NCBI GenBank assembly: GCA_902492995.1
Contig: CABUNR010000003.1
Location: 1-64,000, forward strand
Source: OMSK01 sp902492995
Lineage (GTDB): Bacteria > Bacillota_I > Bacilli_A > RF39 > UBA660
Length of the DNA: 64,000 bases
Reading direction: 5' to 3'
Numbering within the stretch: position 1 is the first letter of the stretch; each line of letters opens with the position of its first letter. Under the pieces are notes generated by a model, which worked only from the letters and a program-made list of their open reading frames with translations, ran no database searches and was not told where the DNA came from. The translations under genes were made by a program, and so were the position numbers. Positions 41,957 through 52,124 of this stretch are shown here, one piece after another.

Positions 41957-44011
41957 CTAATTATATAATTTAAAATATGCTTCACTTACTTTTGTTGTAA
42001 TTCTTCTATTAACGTTTGTTTGATAATTACTATTATTGTCATAATTATATATATCTGGAGATATAATTGCAAATGTCACAATAGGGTCATCATATGGTGC
42101 ATATGCAACAAAAGCATTACTAATTGTTTCTTTATCGACTTTTAAATCACCATCTGTATCAACAAAACTTTGACTTGTACCTGTTTTTCCTGCTGGTTTG
42201 TATTTTAAATTAATATATCCATAACCAGTTCCACCAAGTTTTAATACTTCCTTAAATCCTTCTTTTACTCTATTTAAAAATTTTTCTTCAGTTGTTACTT
42301 TATTTAATTCTTCATTTTTATATTCATATATCTTATTTGATAATGATTCTTTTTTTGATGAATAAACATCTTTTAATAGGTGCAACTTCATTCTTGAACC
42401 ATTATTTGCAATCGTACTTATATACTGTGATAACTGAATTGGAGTATACGTATCATATTGACCTATTGAAAAGTCTAAAAGTAATCCTCCTACATCACTT
42501 TTTCCAACATTTCCTACACTTTCTCCTTTTAAATCTATTCCTGTTTTTACACCTAATCCAAATTCATTAAATGTTGTTCTATATTTTTTAAAAGCTTCTT
42601 TATTTGCTTTTAAAGCCATATTATATTTATATTTGGTTTTAGCAACTTTTAATGCTGTGTAGTACTGATATGTATTTGATGATTTTTTTAGAGCAGTTAT
42701 ATCATTTAATGTACCAAGTGGCATCCAAGAACATTTAAGTGGCGTACTTGCAAGCTTAACACATGTATCATTTCTAACTTCATTTATTTTAAGTGCTGAA
42801 TTATTATATCCCACTATATGTGATGCGCCTTTTACAACTGAACCTGGTGTAATTGGAGACGTTATTACAGCTGGTGTATAATCATATATTTTATAATCTT
42901 TATCTGTTTCTATTACTTGTTTTCCTGCCATTGCTAGAATTTCTCCCGTTTTTGGATTCGTTACAATAACAAATGATCTATTATAATATTCTGTATTTTT
43001 TTCTTTTTTTGCTTTAATTATTTCCTCTTCTAATATTTTTTCTATTTCGCGTTGTAGTTCTATATCTATTGTAAGTACTATATCATTTCCTCTTGTTCCA
43101 TATTTTTTTAGCGTTTTTTCTCCTTCTTCATTTATTTCATAAATGTTTTTTTCTCCTTTTAAATAATCATCATATTCATACTCTAAATAACTTATTCCTA
43201 CCTTATCATCTAAATTGTATCCTTTTTTTATATAATAATTTTTTAAATCGCTTGGTATATTATTTGAAACAGTTCCTAGTATTGATTTAAATGTATTATC
43301 ATATAAGTATAATCTTTCCCAATCTAGTCTAATATTTATACCATTTAATTTACTTATATTAGCCGCAATTGTTGCATATTCTTTTTCTGTAACATCGCGA
43401 TCTTTTATTATCTTTTCTTCATAACTATATCCTTTATTCATTAAGTAATATATATAAGCTGCTTTTTTATCTTTTTCACTAAATTTATTTATTTCTTCTT
43501 CTGGTACTCTTTCATATTTTAATTTTACTATATCTTCTTTTGTTATTTTTCGATATTCTAGTAATTCTAGTTCTTTTTCTGTTATTAATTTTTCTGATTC
43601 TTCTTTATGTTTTTTTAACCAAAATGTCTTATACATTTTATTTGTTGCTTTATTTTCTATTTCTATCATATCAGCCAATTTATATGCAAGTGATATTTCT
43701 TCTTCTACTTTCAAATTATTTTTTACATAATATATTATTCTTTTGGGTTTATTATCAACTATCAATTTATGATTTCTATCATATATTCTTCCTCTTGGAG
43801 CTGTTTTCCCTTCTATCTTTTTTTCTGTTAATTCTTTTAATTTTTCTACATAATAATCTTTTTTTACTATTTGAATATAAAATAGTTTTATAAATAAAAT
43901 TATAAATGCTAATGTTACTATTAATATTAATATATTGTATCTTTTTTCTATTATTTCTTTTATATCATTATATTTTTTGTAATAATTATATTTTATTTTT
44001 TTCTTTTTCAT
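41957..44011 (-). CDS. class B penicillin-binding protein (PBP2/MrdA type)
   Basis: The 684-residue transpeptidase has a cytoplasmic basic start and a membrane helix (about 27-47). The N-terminal dimerisation region with APRGRIYDRN (about 70-330) is followed by the transpeptidase domain with SxxK in PGSVVKGA, SSN and AGKTGTSQ. It cross-links glycan strands during elongation or division; the choice between PBP2 and FtsI roles cannot be settled. It overlaps the end of the superoxide dismutase gene by 26 bp. Confidence 0.9.
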   Translation of the reverse strand: MKKKKIKYNYYKKYNDIKEIIEKRYNILILIVTLAFIILFIKLFYIQIVKKDYYVEKLKELTEKKIEGKTAPRGRIYDRNHKLIVDNKPKRIIYYVKNNLKVEEEISLAYKLADMIEIENKATNKMYKTFWLKKHKEESEKLITEKELELLEYRKITKEDIVKLKYERVPEEEINKFSEKDKKAAYIYYLMNKGYSYEEKIIKDRDVTEKEYATIAANISKLNGINIRLDWERLYLYDNTFKSILGTVSNNIPSDLKNYYIKKGYNLDDKVGISYLEYEYDDYLKGEKNIYEINEEGEKTLKKYGTRGNDIVLTIDIELQREIEKILEEEIIKAKKEKNTEYYNRSFVIVTNPKTGEILAMAGKQVIETDKDYKIYDYTPAVITSPITPGSVVKGASHIVGYNNSALKINEVRNDTCVKLASTPLKCSWMPLGTLNDITALKKSSNTYQYYTALKVAKTKYKYNMALKANKEAFKKYRTTFNEFGLGVKTGIDLKGESVGNVGKSDVGGLLLDFSIGQYDTYTPIQLSQYISTIANNGSRMKLHLLKDVYSSKKESLSNKIYEYKNEELNKVTTEEKFLNRVKEGFKEVLKLGGTGYGYINLKYKPAGKTGTSQSFVDTDGDLKVDKETISNAFVAYAPYDDPIVTFAIISPDIYNYDNNSNYQTNVNRRITTKVSEAYFKLYN

Positions 44012-44597
44012 ATAATTTATTTATCTTTTTAAAATCAATAATATGAAAAAACGAATCAATATATTTTTCTTTATTATTTTGATAATCTAGATAATATGCA
44101 TGTTCATACATATCTAGTGCTATTATAGGTATCATACCGTATAAATATGGGCTTTCTTCATTACTCATATTTATTATTTGTAATTCTTTATTTTTATTTA
44201 TTACTAAATAGGTATATCCTGATCCTTTTAAGTTTAAAGCCATTTTTTTAAATTCTTGAGCAAAATTTTCATATGTTCCATACTTTTTTTCTATTTCTTT
44301 TTTTATCTCTAGAATAGGTTTATTATTACCTAAATTACTTACACTATTAAAATATAGTTCATGATTTACTACTCCACCTAAATTATATATTATATCATCT
44401 CTATTTGCTATATTAAATAAATCTATATGTTTAAATAAATCTTCTTTATCATACTTATAGTTATAATTTTCCTTATTTAAAATATCATTTAAATTTTTTA
44501 AATATTTTAAATAATAGTTATTGTAGTGAATATATAATGTTCTATCACTAATATATGGTTCTAAAGTACTATAGTCTAATTCTTTTTTTTGATACAT
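43986..44597 (-). CDS. superoxide dismutase (Fe/Mn), divergent
   Basis: The 203-residue protein keeps all four metal ligands: His24 (LYIHYNN), His79 (VNHELY), Asp162 and His166 (LDMYEHAYYL). Tyr32 corresponds to the active-site Tyr34 of E. coli. The usual second-sphere His30 is Tyr, and the Trp in LDVWEHAYY is Tyr. Enzyme activity is likely but the changes could alter it. It overlaps the class B PBP gene. Confidence 0.8.
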   Translation of the reverse strand: MYQKKELDYSTLEPYISDRTLYIHYNNYYLKYLKNLNDILNKENYNYKYDKEDLFKHIDLFNIANRDDIIYNLGGVVNHELYFNSVSNLGNNKPILEIKKEIEKKYGTYENFAQEFKKMALNLKGSGYTYLVINKNKELQIINMSNEESPYLYGMIPIIALDMYEHAYYLDYQNNKEKYIDSFFHIIDFKKINKLYEKEKNKI

Positions 44598-44678
44598 ATT
44601 ATTCCCCCTATACTTAATATTATTAAAATTTAACTACATTATTCTAAGACTTTTTCATATATTATTATGAGGTGTCTT

Positions 44679-44942
44679 ATGATTTATAGATTAATTGAAA
44701 AAAAAATTAAATCTTTAACAAAAGAAGATATAATTAACTACGCTAATAGTGAAAATGTTAAACTTGATAATAATGAAGTAAATATCATTTATGATACAAT
44801 TAAAAGTGATTATAAAATTTTATTGCATGGTGATAGTGAACTTATTTTTAATAATATAAAAAGTAGGATTAATCCTACTGCTTATAAAAAAATTTATGAA
44901 TTATATAATTTTTATAAAAATAAATATAAAAACTATCTATAA
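44679..44942 (+). CDS. DUF2624 family protein (YqfT-like)
   Basis: The 87-residue helical protein starts MIYRLIEKKIKSLT. GAGGTG is 5-6 nt before the ATG at 44679; an upstream in-frame ATG at 44667 overlaps that site. It matches YqfT-type proteins, and lies next to nfo as in Bacillus, though on the opposite strand here. Function unknown. Confidence 0.7.
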   Translation: MIYRLIEKKIKSLTKEDIINYANSENVKLDNNEVNIIYDTIKSDYKILLHGDSELIFNNIKSRINPTAYKKIYELYNFYKNKYKNYL

Positions 44943-44966
44943 TTATTATGCTTAATTTTAAATTTT

Positions 44967-45872
44967 TTAAACATAATAATTTCTAACATCTTCTATTAAA
45001 TTTTTATTAAATTTTTTATTTTTTATCATATCTATTTCAAATTTATATGGTGGATATGATTTTTTATTTGTATTTAAATCTGTTATATATGGTGTTTCTA
45101 AAATTTTAGGAATATTTTTTAATTTTGGATTATATATTACTTTTAATAAATTTTCAAAACCAATTGTTCCAAATCCAATATTTTCATGTCTATCTTTATG
45201 ACTTCCTTTTATATTTTTACTATCATTTATATGAATACATGAAAGTTTTTCTAAGCCGATTATGTTATCAAATTCTTCTAATACTTTATCAAAATCTTCT
45301 AGATCATATCCTGCATCATTAATGTGGCATGTATCTAGGCATACCTTTATTTTTTCACTATATTCTACACCATCAATTATTTGTTTTAATTGTTCAAAAC
45401 TAATTCCAAGTTCTGTCCCTTTTCCTGCCATTGTTTCAAGACATATATCTACATTAGTATCACTAAATATTGACATATTTAAAACATCTATTATATTTTT
45501 TATTCCTTGTTCTATTCCTAAACCTACATGACTTCCTGGATGAAGTACTATTTTAGTAACACCTAAATTTTGTACTCTTTCAATTTCTTGTCTTAAAAAT
45601 TCGCTTGAAAATTCTCTGTTTACATAATTAGCAGGATTTATTATATATGGTGCATGTACAACTACATTTCTTAAATCAATATTATTTTCTTTCATAATTT
45701 TTAAGGCTTCATATGTTTTCATATCATCTAATGGTACTCTTTTAGTATTTTGAGGAGCTCCTGTATAAAACATAAATGTATTTGCTCCATAGCTTATTGC
45801 TTCTTTTACACTTCCAATTAATTGATCACTGCTTTTAAAAGAAACATGTGATCCTATTATAAGTTCATTCAT
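44967..45872 (-). CDS. nfo: endonuclease IV (AP endonuclease)
   Basis: The product is 301 residues starting MNELIIGSHVSF. It cuts DNA at abasic sites using three metals. The TIM-barrel metal ligands are visible in VVHAPYIIN, VLHPGSH, CLETMAGKGTE, CLDTCHINDAGYD and HINDSK. AAAGGTGAT precedes the ATG at 45872, which overlaps the stop of the upstream gene by 4 bp (ATGA). Confidence 0.95.
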   Translation of the reverse strand: MNELIIGSHVSFKSSDQLIGSVKEAISYGANTFMFYTGAPQNTKRVPLDDMKTYEALKIMKENNIDLRNVVVHAPYIINPANYVNREFSSEFLRQEIERVQNLGVTKIVLHPGSHVGLGIEQGIKNIIDVLNMSIFSDTNVDICLETMAGKGTELGISFEQLKQIIDGVEYSEKIKVCLDTCHINDAGYDLEDFDKVLEEFDNIIGLEKLSCIHINDSKNIKGSHKDRHENIGFGTIGFENLLKVIYNPKLKNIPKILETPYITDLNTNKKSYPPYKFEIDMIKNKKFNKNLIEDVRNYYV

Positions 45873-47622
45873 TTTATCACCTTTGCTTTGTTCCATGAAT
45901 TGTATAATTCATCTAATTTTATCTTTAATTCTGTATTAATAAGACTTGCTCTTAATTTTTCAAATTCAATAACATTTAAAAATTTTTCATTATATTCTTC
46001 TTCTGTTTTTAAATCACTTTTTAATACAACATATCCTAATTTTATTAATTTATAAAATCCTCTTTTTTTATTTTTTGATAAACCATTTTTTATATAATCA
46101 TATAAAAAGGGGTTGTTTTTAAGTGATTCATTATATAATTTAGTAAAACTTTCTTTAGAAATATTTTTTTCTTTTAATATTTCATCAATAGTTAAATTTT
46201 TTTCTTGCATTTCATCTATTAAGTCAATAATATCTATAACTTTTAGACAATTTAAATTCATATTTTCTAATATATAGCTTTTTATATCTTTATTTATAAA
46301 TTTATTTCCTAATATAATTTTATATGAATTATCATTATCTAGATTATATTTTTCTAAAATTTGATTTTTTTCTTTTGAATTTCTTACTAATTCATTATGT
46401 ATTTCAATCCATTTTTCTCTTTCATTTTTTTGATATATCTTAAAAAATTCGTCAAATTTATTTTGATTTTCTATACTTAAGTATTGTTTTAAAGAAATAA
46501 ATTGATCTACTTCACTTATTGTAAAGTTCACATTATTTATAATTCTTATGAATGTTTTTTTATTAAGTAATAGATAATCTATAAAATCTTTAATATTTTG
46601 TTTTTCAGGTGGAGATATTTTTATATAATTTTTAAAATACATTTTATATAATTTAACAAATAAATCATTTTTTCTTAGATATTCTAATAAAAAGGGATCT
46701 TTTATATTTCCATTCTTAGTAATTATACCAACTGGTATATCATTATATATATCATAATCATGATATACTAAGTTTATTTCTTTATCATTGTATAATTTTA
46801 TTTTTTCACTTTTATTTTTTATTGACTTTGCTATTAATTTAAATTGATCATCTAAATAAAATAATCTTGGATAATTTTTATATAATTTTAAACAATATTC
46901 ATTATCTAATTCTTCACTATAATTTTTTTTAAATAATTATATCCTTCTTTTAAATTAATATTATAATCAATTTCAAGTAAATACTTTTTAAATTCTTCCA
47001 TATGTCTTTTTATATAATAATTATTTTCATTATCTCCATATAAACTAGTAATATCATCTTTATCATTACACATATTCATTCTATATCTAAGTTCAACATT
47101 TTTATCAAAATTAAATCCATCATTTTGATAAATATTTAAATAATATAGAAGTTGTTCATAACCTCTATTGGTTGTATTACTTAAGATATTTTCATTTTGA
47201 AGAAACATTTCTATAGGAATCAAAAGAAAGTTTATATTAAAATTTTTATATTCTTTTTTTAAATATTCAAAATCTTTACTTTTTAAGGCTTCAAAATATT
47301 TAATAGTATAAATTTTTTGATATATTTCTTGATTTGAAATTATATAGTTAGTCCATCCATTTAATAATCGATATAAATTTTTAAGTATAATTAAATGGGG
47401 GTTACCTTTAGGTTTTTCTCCAAGGAAAAATGTTCCATATTCACATTTTAAATAATAATTAAGTCCAATCTTTTCTATTTGTATATTTATTTTTTGATTT
47501 AAATATCTTTCAATTTCTTCAGTATACTCTTGTCTATAATTTGTATAATCTTCATCATTATATATAAAATCTTTTAAACTCCCTTCTTCTAGGGAAAAAG
47601 TATTTGGTACTTCCATTGACAT
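45869..47622 (-). pseudogene. unknown gene of about 584 codons broken by a frameshift in a poly-A tract
   Basis: The frame from 47622 encodes 238 residues (MSMEVPNTFS start, ending LKKIIVKN). It stops right after an A8 run (46930-46923 on the minus strand). The next frame continues at once with YSEELDNEYCLKLYKNYPRLF and stays open through 46642 to 45869. Nine A in the run would restore one protein of about 584 residues. It is helical and without membrane segments; I do not recognise a family. The A-tract makes an indel, transcript slippage or sequence error all plausible. Confidence 0.75.
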
Positions 47623-47670
47623 ATAACCACCAATTTAATTATAGCATGCATATTTTAAAAAGTAAATTTT

Positions 47671-48300
47671 TTAAATAAGGTCTTTTTTCTTTATTATATA
47701 TGTTTTTTCTTTTGTATAAAAAGCATAAAATACATCTTCTAATTCTAAGTTATTTTTTTCTAACATTTTATATACCCATAATGTATCTTTTTTTATTTCT
47801 TTTAATACATCATAATCAATTGTGCCATCTAAGATGATTGGAAGTGGATAGTCTTTTGTTTTTTGAAATACGGATAATGTACCACTATTTTCTAAAACAG
47901 CATAATCTACTTCTTCAATACTTTTTATTCCTTTTTCTCTAAGTTGTGTTATTAAGTCATCTAAGCTATATCTTAATTTAGTCATTTGATTAAAGCATAC
48001 TTTTCCAGCTTTTATTATAACATTTGGTTTACCATCTATAATGTTTCTTATTTTACTACTTTTTAGTGTTATATAGCTTAATGATACTTCTATTACTACT
48101 AATGATATTATTGGTATTAATGATACAAAAATTGAACTTTTATAGTTTTCTATACAAATGGCTGCTAATTCTGCGATTAAGATAGTTACTATTAAATCTA
48201 TTATACTTAATTCTCCTACTTCTTTTTTCCCCATTATTCTATATGCTAGTACTATTATAAAATATAAAGCTATTGTTTTTAAACACATATTTAAATACAT
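47671..48300 (-). CDS. DUF421 membrane protein (YetF family)
   Basis: The product is 209 residues, starting MYLNMCLKT. Three membrane helices (about 1-75) carry AYRIMGKKEVGELSIIDLIV, the family signature. A cytoplasmic YetF-type domain follows, with KPNVIIKAGKV and LRYSLDDLITQLREKGI. Members are of unknown role, often in spore formers. GGGTGAT precedes the ATG at 48300. Confidence 0.85.
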   Translation of the reverse strand: MYLNMCLKTIALYFIIVLAYRIMGKKEVGELSIIDLIVTILIAELAAICIENYKSSIFVSLIPIISLVVIEVSLSYITLKSSKIRNIIDGKPNVIIKAGKVCFNQMTKLRYSLDDLITQLREKGIKSIEEVDYAVLENSGTLSVFQKTKDYPLPIILDGTIDYDVLKEIKKDTLWVYKMLEKNNLELEDVFYAFYTKEKTYIIKKKDLI

Positions 48301-48373
48301 ATTATCACCCATTTTATTATGAGGTTACATATTTTTTTTTATTCAATCATATTTTTTATTAAGGAGGATTTTT

Positions 48374-48748
48374 ATGAATTATATAAAAAATTTATCTTTA
48401 AGTATTTTATATATTATTTTATCAATTTTATTATTAACATTTATTATGACCATTTTCTCTTATTTTAATATCATTGGTGATAAGACTATATCTATCTTTA
48501 AAATAGTTATACCTGTTATTTCTTTATTTATAGGAGGATTTTTAATCGGAAAGAAAAGTTTAAAATCTGGTTGGCTTGAAGGGTTAAAATTGAGTTTAGT
48601 TTTTTTAATAATTCTTTTATTATTTGAATATTTGGCTTTAAATCAAGTAGCTGATATTAAAAACTTAATTTTTTATTTGATATTATCTTCTTCTTGTATG
48701 TTAGGCTCTATGATAGGTATTAATAAAAAAAAGATAAATAAAAATTAA
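48374..48748 (+). CDS. TIGR04086-like small membrane protein
   Basis: The 124-residue protein has four membrane helices with IGGFLIGKKSLKSGWLEG between helices 2 and 3, the typical loop of TIGR04086/YrzE proteins. AAGGAGG precedes the ATG. Function unknown. Confidence 0.7.
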   Translation: MNYIKNLSLSILYIILSILLLTFIMTIFSYFNIIGDKTISIFKIVIPVISLFIGGFLIGKKSLKSGWLEGLKLSLVFLIILLLFEYLALNQVADIKNLIFYLILSSSCMLGSMIGINKKKINKN

Positions 48749-48775
48749 AAAGATAATTAATCAATTATCTTTTTT
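48747..48775. terminator. bidirectional terminator
   Basis: AAAAAGATAATT (48747-48758) and AATTATCTTTTT (48763-48774) pair between convergent genes. Confidence 0.85.
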
Positions 48776-49785
48776 GTTATTTCAAATATTTTATTTTTTA
48801 TATATGCTAGAATGCTTGATATAACAAATACTATCAATATTATAGGTATCATGTACTTTAAATATTCTATTGGTGTTTTTAAATAATTATCTAAAGTTTT
48901 ATAAACTACTAAATCTATTATATATGAAAATAGGTATATGTCTAATGATAATTTAGAAATACTAGTAACTATTTTAATAATTAATTTATTTTTTAAATTA
49001 ACTTTATATAATAACAAGAAGAAAATAGTAGAGATTATTATTGTTTGTAAACTATTATATCCACCTATAAAGCTAGATGAAAAAGTACTATTATAATTAT
49101 ATATATATGAAATAATTGCTTCTAGTAATAAAATTGATATAAAAGTTATTATTCCTTTTTTCTTATCTATATCTATTTGATACTCATTTATATATGCTCC
49201 AATAAAATAATATATAAAAGGATATAGTTGATTCCACCAATCTGGAATCATTTCTAATCTAACTCCATCTATTTTTAAATAATTTATAAATGGATATATA
49301 GAACACATAGAAATTAAAGTAATTATTAAAATTTGTTTTTTCTTTTTTGTATTTAGTGAATTATATAATATATTTAAAAATGGAATCATTAAAAATAGAC
49401 CAATATACATTTCTATATACCATGAATATCCACAAGCTGTAAAATTAAAAATACTTACTATCATTCTTAAAATTCTTATATTTTCGTGTAAATAAAATTT
49501 TCTAAATAAAATACATATTATAGAAATTAAAAAATAACTATATAAAATACTTTTAATTCTTTTATAGTATTCTTTATTTAATTTGCTGTTTCTTTTCAAA
49601 TAACCTGTTAATAACATAAATAATGGTACACAAATATAAAACATCCATCTAAATAATATTGATATAAACATTCCAATTCCTGTAACTTTTGTTTCATAAA
49701 ATCCATTATTTAAAAAGAAGTGAACTGATGGTACAAATAGTATTGCAAAAAAACGTATTAAATCTAAGCTTGTTAATCTTTTCAT
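48757..49785 (-). CDS. acyltransferase family 3 membrane protein
   Basis: The 342-residue protein has about ten membrane helices. The start MKRLTSLDLIRFFAIL with the conserved Arg, the following VPSVHFF His and the PLFMLLTGYL motif define the acyltransferase-3 family, which acetylates wall or surface sugars. It lacks the extracellular SGNH domain of OatA. An SGNH hydrolase gene starts 94 bp away on the opposite strand, so the two may work as separate halves of an O-acetylation system. Confidence 0.85.
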   Translation of the reverse strand: MKRLTSLDLIRFFAILFVPSVHFFLNNGFYETKVTGIGMFISILFRWMFYICVPLFMLLTGYLKRNSKLNKEYYKRIKSILYSYFLISIICILFRKFYLHENIRILRMIVSIFNFTACGYSWYIEMYIGLFLMIPFLNILYNSLNTKKKKQILIITLISMCSIYPFINYLKIDGVRLEMIPDWWNQLYPFIYYFIGAYINEYQIDIDKKKGIITFISILLLEAIISYIYNYNSTFSSSFIGGYNSLQTIIISTIFFLLLYKVNLKNKLIIKIVTSISKLSLDIYLFSYIIDLVVYKTLDNYLKTPIEYLKYMIPIILIVFVISSILAYIKNKIFEITKKIID

Positions 49786-49848
49786 ATAACCACCCTTCCT
49801 TTATTTTACCACATTTTTATATATTTTTGTTATATATTTGCTTTTATA

Positions 49849-49857
49849 TGTTATAAT
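49849..49857 (+). promoter_or_regulatory. extended -10 promoter of the SGNH gene
   Basis: TGTTATAAT (TATAAT at 49852-49857) lies 22 nt upstream of the ATG; no good -35 is seen. Confidence 0.5.
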
Positions 49858-49878
49858 ATCTTACTATGAGGTGTATTT

Positions 49879-50553
49879 ATGAAAAAAAAGAAACAAAAAA
49901 TTTTTAATTTAAATCTAGCTTTAATTATTATATCTATTTGTTTATTAATATCTATTATACTTAATATTTATATTTATAATAATAAAAGTAACAATTACAT
50001 TGTAGATGAAAATATAGTTTTTTTTGGTGATTCAATTACTAATAAATATAAGGTAGAAGAATTTTTTCCTAATAATCATGTTATTAATAGTGGTATAAGT
50101 GGTGATGGTAGTAAAGATTTGCTTAAAAGAATGGATGATGTTTATAAATATAATCCTTCAAAAGTTTTTTTACTTATTGGAATTAACGATTTAAATCATG
50201 ATATTAAAGAAAATGATTTACTTAATAATATTCAAAAAATTATTAACGGAATAAAAACAAATAGAAAATATACTAAAATATATGTTGAATCTATTTATCC
50301 TATCAATAGAAATACTTTTAATGATAAGGATTATTCTTTTAATGAGAATGTTACAAATGATACTATTAAAGAATTTAATAAAAAGTTAAAAAATTTATGT
50401 AGGGAAAATGAAATTACTTACATTGATGTTTATAGTAAACTTTTAGATTCAGATGGAAATTTAAAAGATATTTATACTATTGAAGGTTTACATTTAAACG
50501 ATTTAGGTTACTATAAAGTTACTTCTAGCATTATTAATGAAGTTAAAAATTAA
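49879..50553 (+). CDS. SGNH/GDSL-family hydrolase, membrane anchored
   Basis: The 224-residue protein has one membrane helix (about 12-32). SGNH blocks are visible: FFGDSIT (nucleophile Ser), SGISGDGS, LIGINDL, and the C-terminal catalytic Asp-His in GLHLNDLGY. Such enzymes act as acetyl esterases or transferases on sugars at the cell surface. GAGGTG precedes the ATG. It is divergent to the acyltransferase. Confidence 0.88.
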   Translation: MKKKKQKIFNLNLALIIISICLLISIILNIYIYNNKSNNYIVDENIVFFGDSITNKYKVEEFFPNNHVINSGISGDGSKDLLKRMDDVYKYNPSKVFLLIGINDLNHDIKENDLLNNIQKIINGIKTNRKYTKIYVESIYPINRNTFNDKDYSFNENVTNDTIKEFNKKLKNLCRENEITYIDVYSKLLDSDGNLKDIYTIEGLHLNDLGYYKVTSSIINEVKN

Positions 50554-50579
50554 AAAAATAATCAATATGATTATTTTTT
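50552..50579. terminator. bidirectional terminator
   Basis: AAAAAATAATC and GATTATTTTTT pair between the convergent SGNH and GH5 genes. Confidence 0.8.
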
Positions 50580-51599
50580 CATTTGTTCTTTTATAAATTT
50601 TCCACTTTCACTTAAATTTTTATCACTTATATCATATTCATTTGTATTTGGAAGTAAAAGAGCTGATGTTTCATTTTTATCTGATAAAGACCAATTAATA
50701 AAACTTATTTTTTTATCTCTTAAATAATTTAACCATTTTATTGTTTCTTCTTTAAATACACCACCTGTACCATCTGCATTACTTACACCAAACTCACTTA
50801 CTATAATAGCAATATTTTTACTTCTTGCATAATCAATTCTATCTCTAAGCCATTTTTGGTGTGTTCCAGCGTAAAAATGACATGCATACATTATATTGCT
50901 ATAATTAAGTGGATTATCAGCAGCGTCATTTATATCTTGACTCCATGTTCCTGTTCCTACAATTATAATATTATCTGTATATTTTCTAATTAATGGTATA
51001 ATTTCTTCGGCATATTTTTTTATATCATTATTCCATGTAACATTCCCATTTGGTTCATTACATATTTCAAATATAACATTTGGTGTATCTTTATATTCAA
51101 TAGCCATTTCGGTAAAAAATTCTTTTGCTTCTTCTTTATGTATATTTGGATTATTATCACTTAAGATATGCCAATCTATAATAACATACATATCAAGTTT
51201 AATTGCTATATTAGCAATTTCTTTTACTTTATCTTTTAATGACTTATTATATATATATCCATTTTCTTCGGTATACATTGCAATTCTAAAAACATTAGTA
51301 TTCCAATCATCTCTAAGTGTTTTTATAACTTTTTCATTAGCAAATTTAGAGTACCATTGTATTCCATGTGTACTTATTCCTTTTAATATTATTTCTTCTT
51401 CATATTGATTAACTAAATTTGCTTTATCTACTTTTAGTTTTCCATTATAACTTACAAGATTATTTTTCTCTTGTTTTTTATTTGTATTTTCTTTTATTTT
51501 TTTATTTTCTTTTTCTTCTATATTACTTTGTTTACTACTATTAAAATATAGAAAAACGATACTTAATATAATTAGAATAATTGGTATTATTTTTTTCAT
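50571..51599 (-). CDS. glycoside hydrolase family 5 (endoglucanase-like)
   Basis: The 342-residue protein has a signal anchor (about 3-19), a Lys/Glu linker and a GH5 barrel (about 45-340). Acid/base Glu182 is in CNEPNG and nucleophile Glu269 in SEFG. STHGIQWY and IDWHIL are typical of the GH5_2 subgroup. It would hydrolyse beta-1,4 glucans or related polymers outside the cell. It is alone here, with no sugar transporter around it, and stays anchored by the uncleaved signal or is secreted. Confidence 0.88.
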   Translation of the reverse strand: MKKIIPIILIILSIVFLYFNSSKQSNIEEKENKKIKENTNKKQEKNNLVSYNGKLKVDKANLVNQYEEEIILKGISTHGIQWYSKFANEKVIKTLRDDWNTNVFRIAMYTEENGYIYNKSLKDKVKEIANIAIKLDMYVIIDWHILSDNNPNIHKEEAKEFFTEMAIEYKDTPNVIFEICNEPNGNVTWNNDIKKYAEEIIPLIRKYTDNIIIVGTGTWSQDINDAADNPLNYSNIMYACHFYAGTHQKWLRDRIDYARSKNIAIIVSEFGVSNADGTGGVFKEETIKWLNYLRDKKISFINWSLSDKNETSALLLPNTNEYDISDKNLSESGKFIKEQMKK

Positions 51600-51624
51600 T
51601 TTATCACCAAATTCATTATAACAT

Positions 51625-51648
51625 AAAAAGCGATTTTTTAATCGCTTT
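51625..51648 (-). terminator. terminator of the 51638-52069 gene
   Basis: AAAGCGATT (51627-51635) and AATCGCTTT (51640-51648) form the stem around the stop codon; short T-run on the minus strand. Confidence 0.7.
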
Positions 51649-52069
51649 CTAAAGTAATCATAATATTATCTCTTTTTCTTCTTTTACAATAATAATATGC
51701 TAAATTCAAATTTTTTCTTTTTCTTTTATTTTCTTCTTTTTCTATTGGTTTAAATTCTAATGAACTTTTTTGTACTTGAAAGTCATTTTGTTTAAAATGA
51801 TTGTATTTCTTACTATTTTCTAATATTTTTAAGTTTTCATTTATTTCAATCATTTCTCTTTTTACTTCTTCTAGTTTATTTTGAAAATAAATTCTATCTT
51901 TTTTTAGTAATTTTTTATCTAAATTTAATTTTATTAAATTCATTAGACTATTTATTCTTTTTAATTTATTTTCTAAAATTATTATTTCTTTTAAATATTC
52001 CCCTTCTTCTATTAGATTTTCTACACCAATTATGTTACGATTATCATCTCTAATAAATATCTTTGTCAT
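51638..52069 (-). CDS. unknown coiled-coil protein downstream of smc
   Basis: The 143-residue protein has a short N-terminal strand region (MTKIFIRDDNRNIIGVEN) and a coiled coil (about 20-90). A basic tail (KRKRKNLN, YYYCKRRKR) could bind nucleic acid. It starts 55 bp after smc on the same strand. It is not recognisable as ScpA, ScpB or FtsY. Confidence 0.55.
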   Translation of the reverse strand: MTKIFIRDDNRNIIGVENLIEEGEYLKEIIILENKLKRINSLMNLIKLNLDKKLLKKDRIYFQNKLEEVKREMIEINENLKILENSKKYNHFKQNDFQVQKSSLEFKPIEKEENKRKRKNLNLAYYYCKRRKRDNIMITLESD

Positions 52070-52124
52070 CTACTTCTCTCCTTAGAAAATATATATTATA
52101 TTAATTTTAATAATTTGTCAAATT

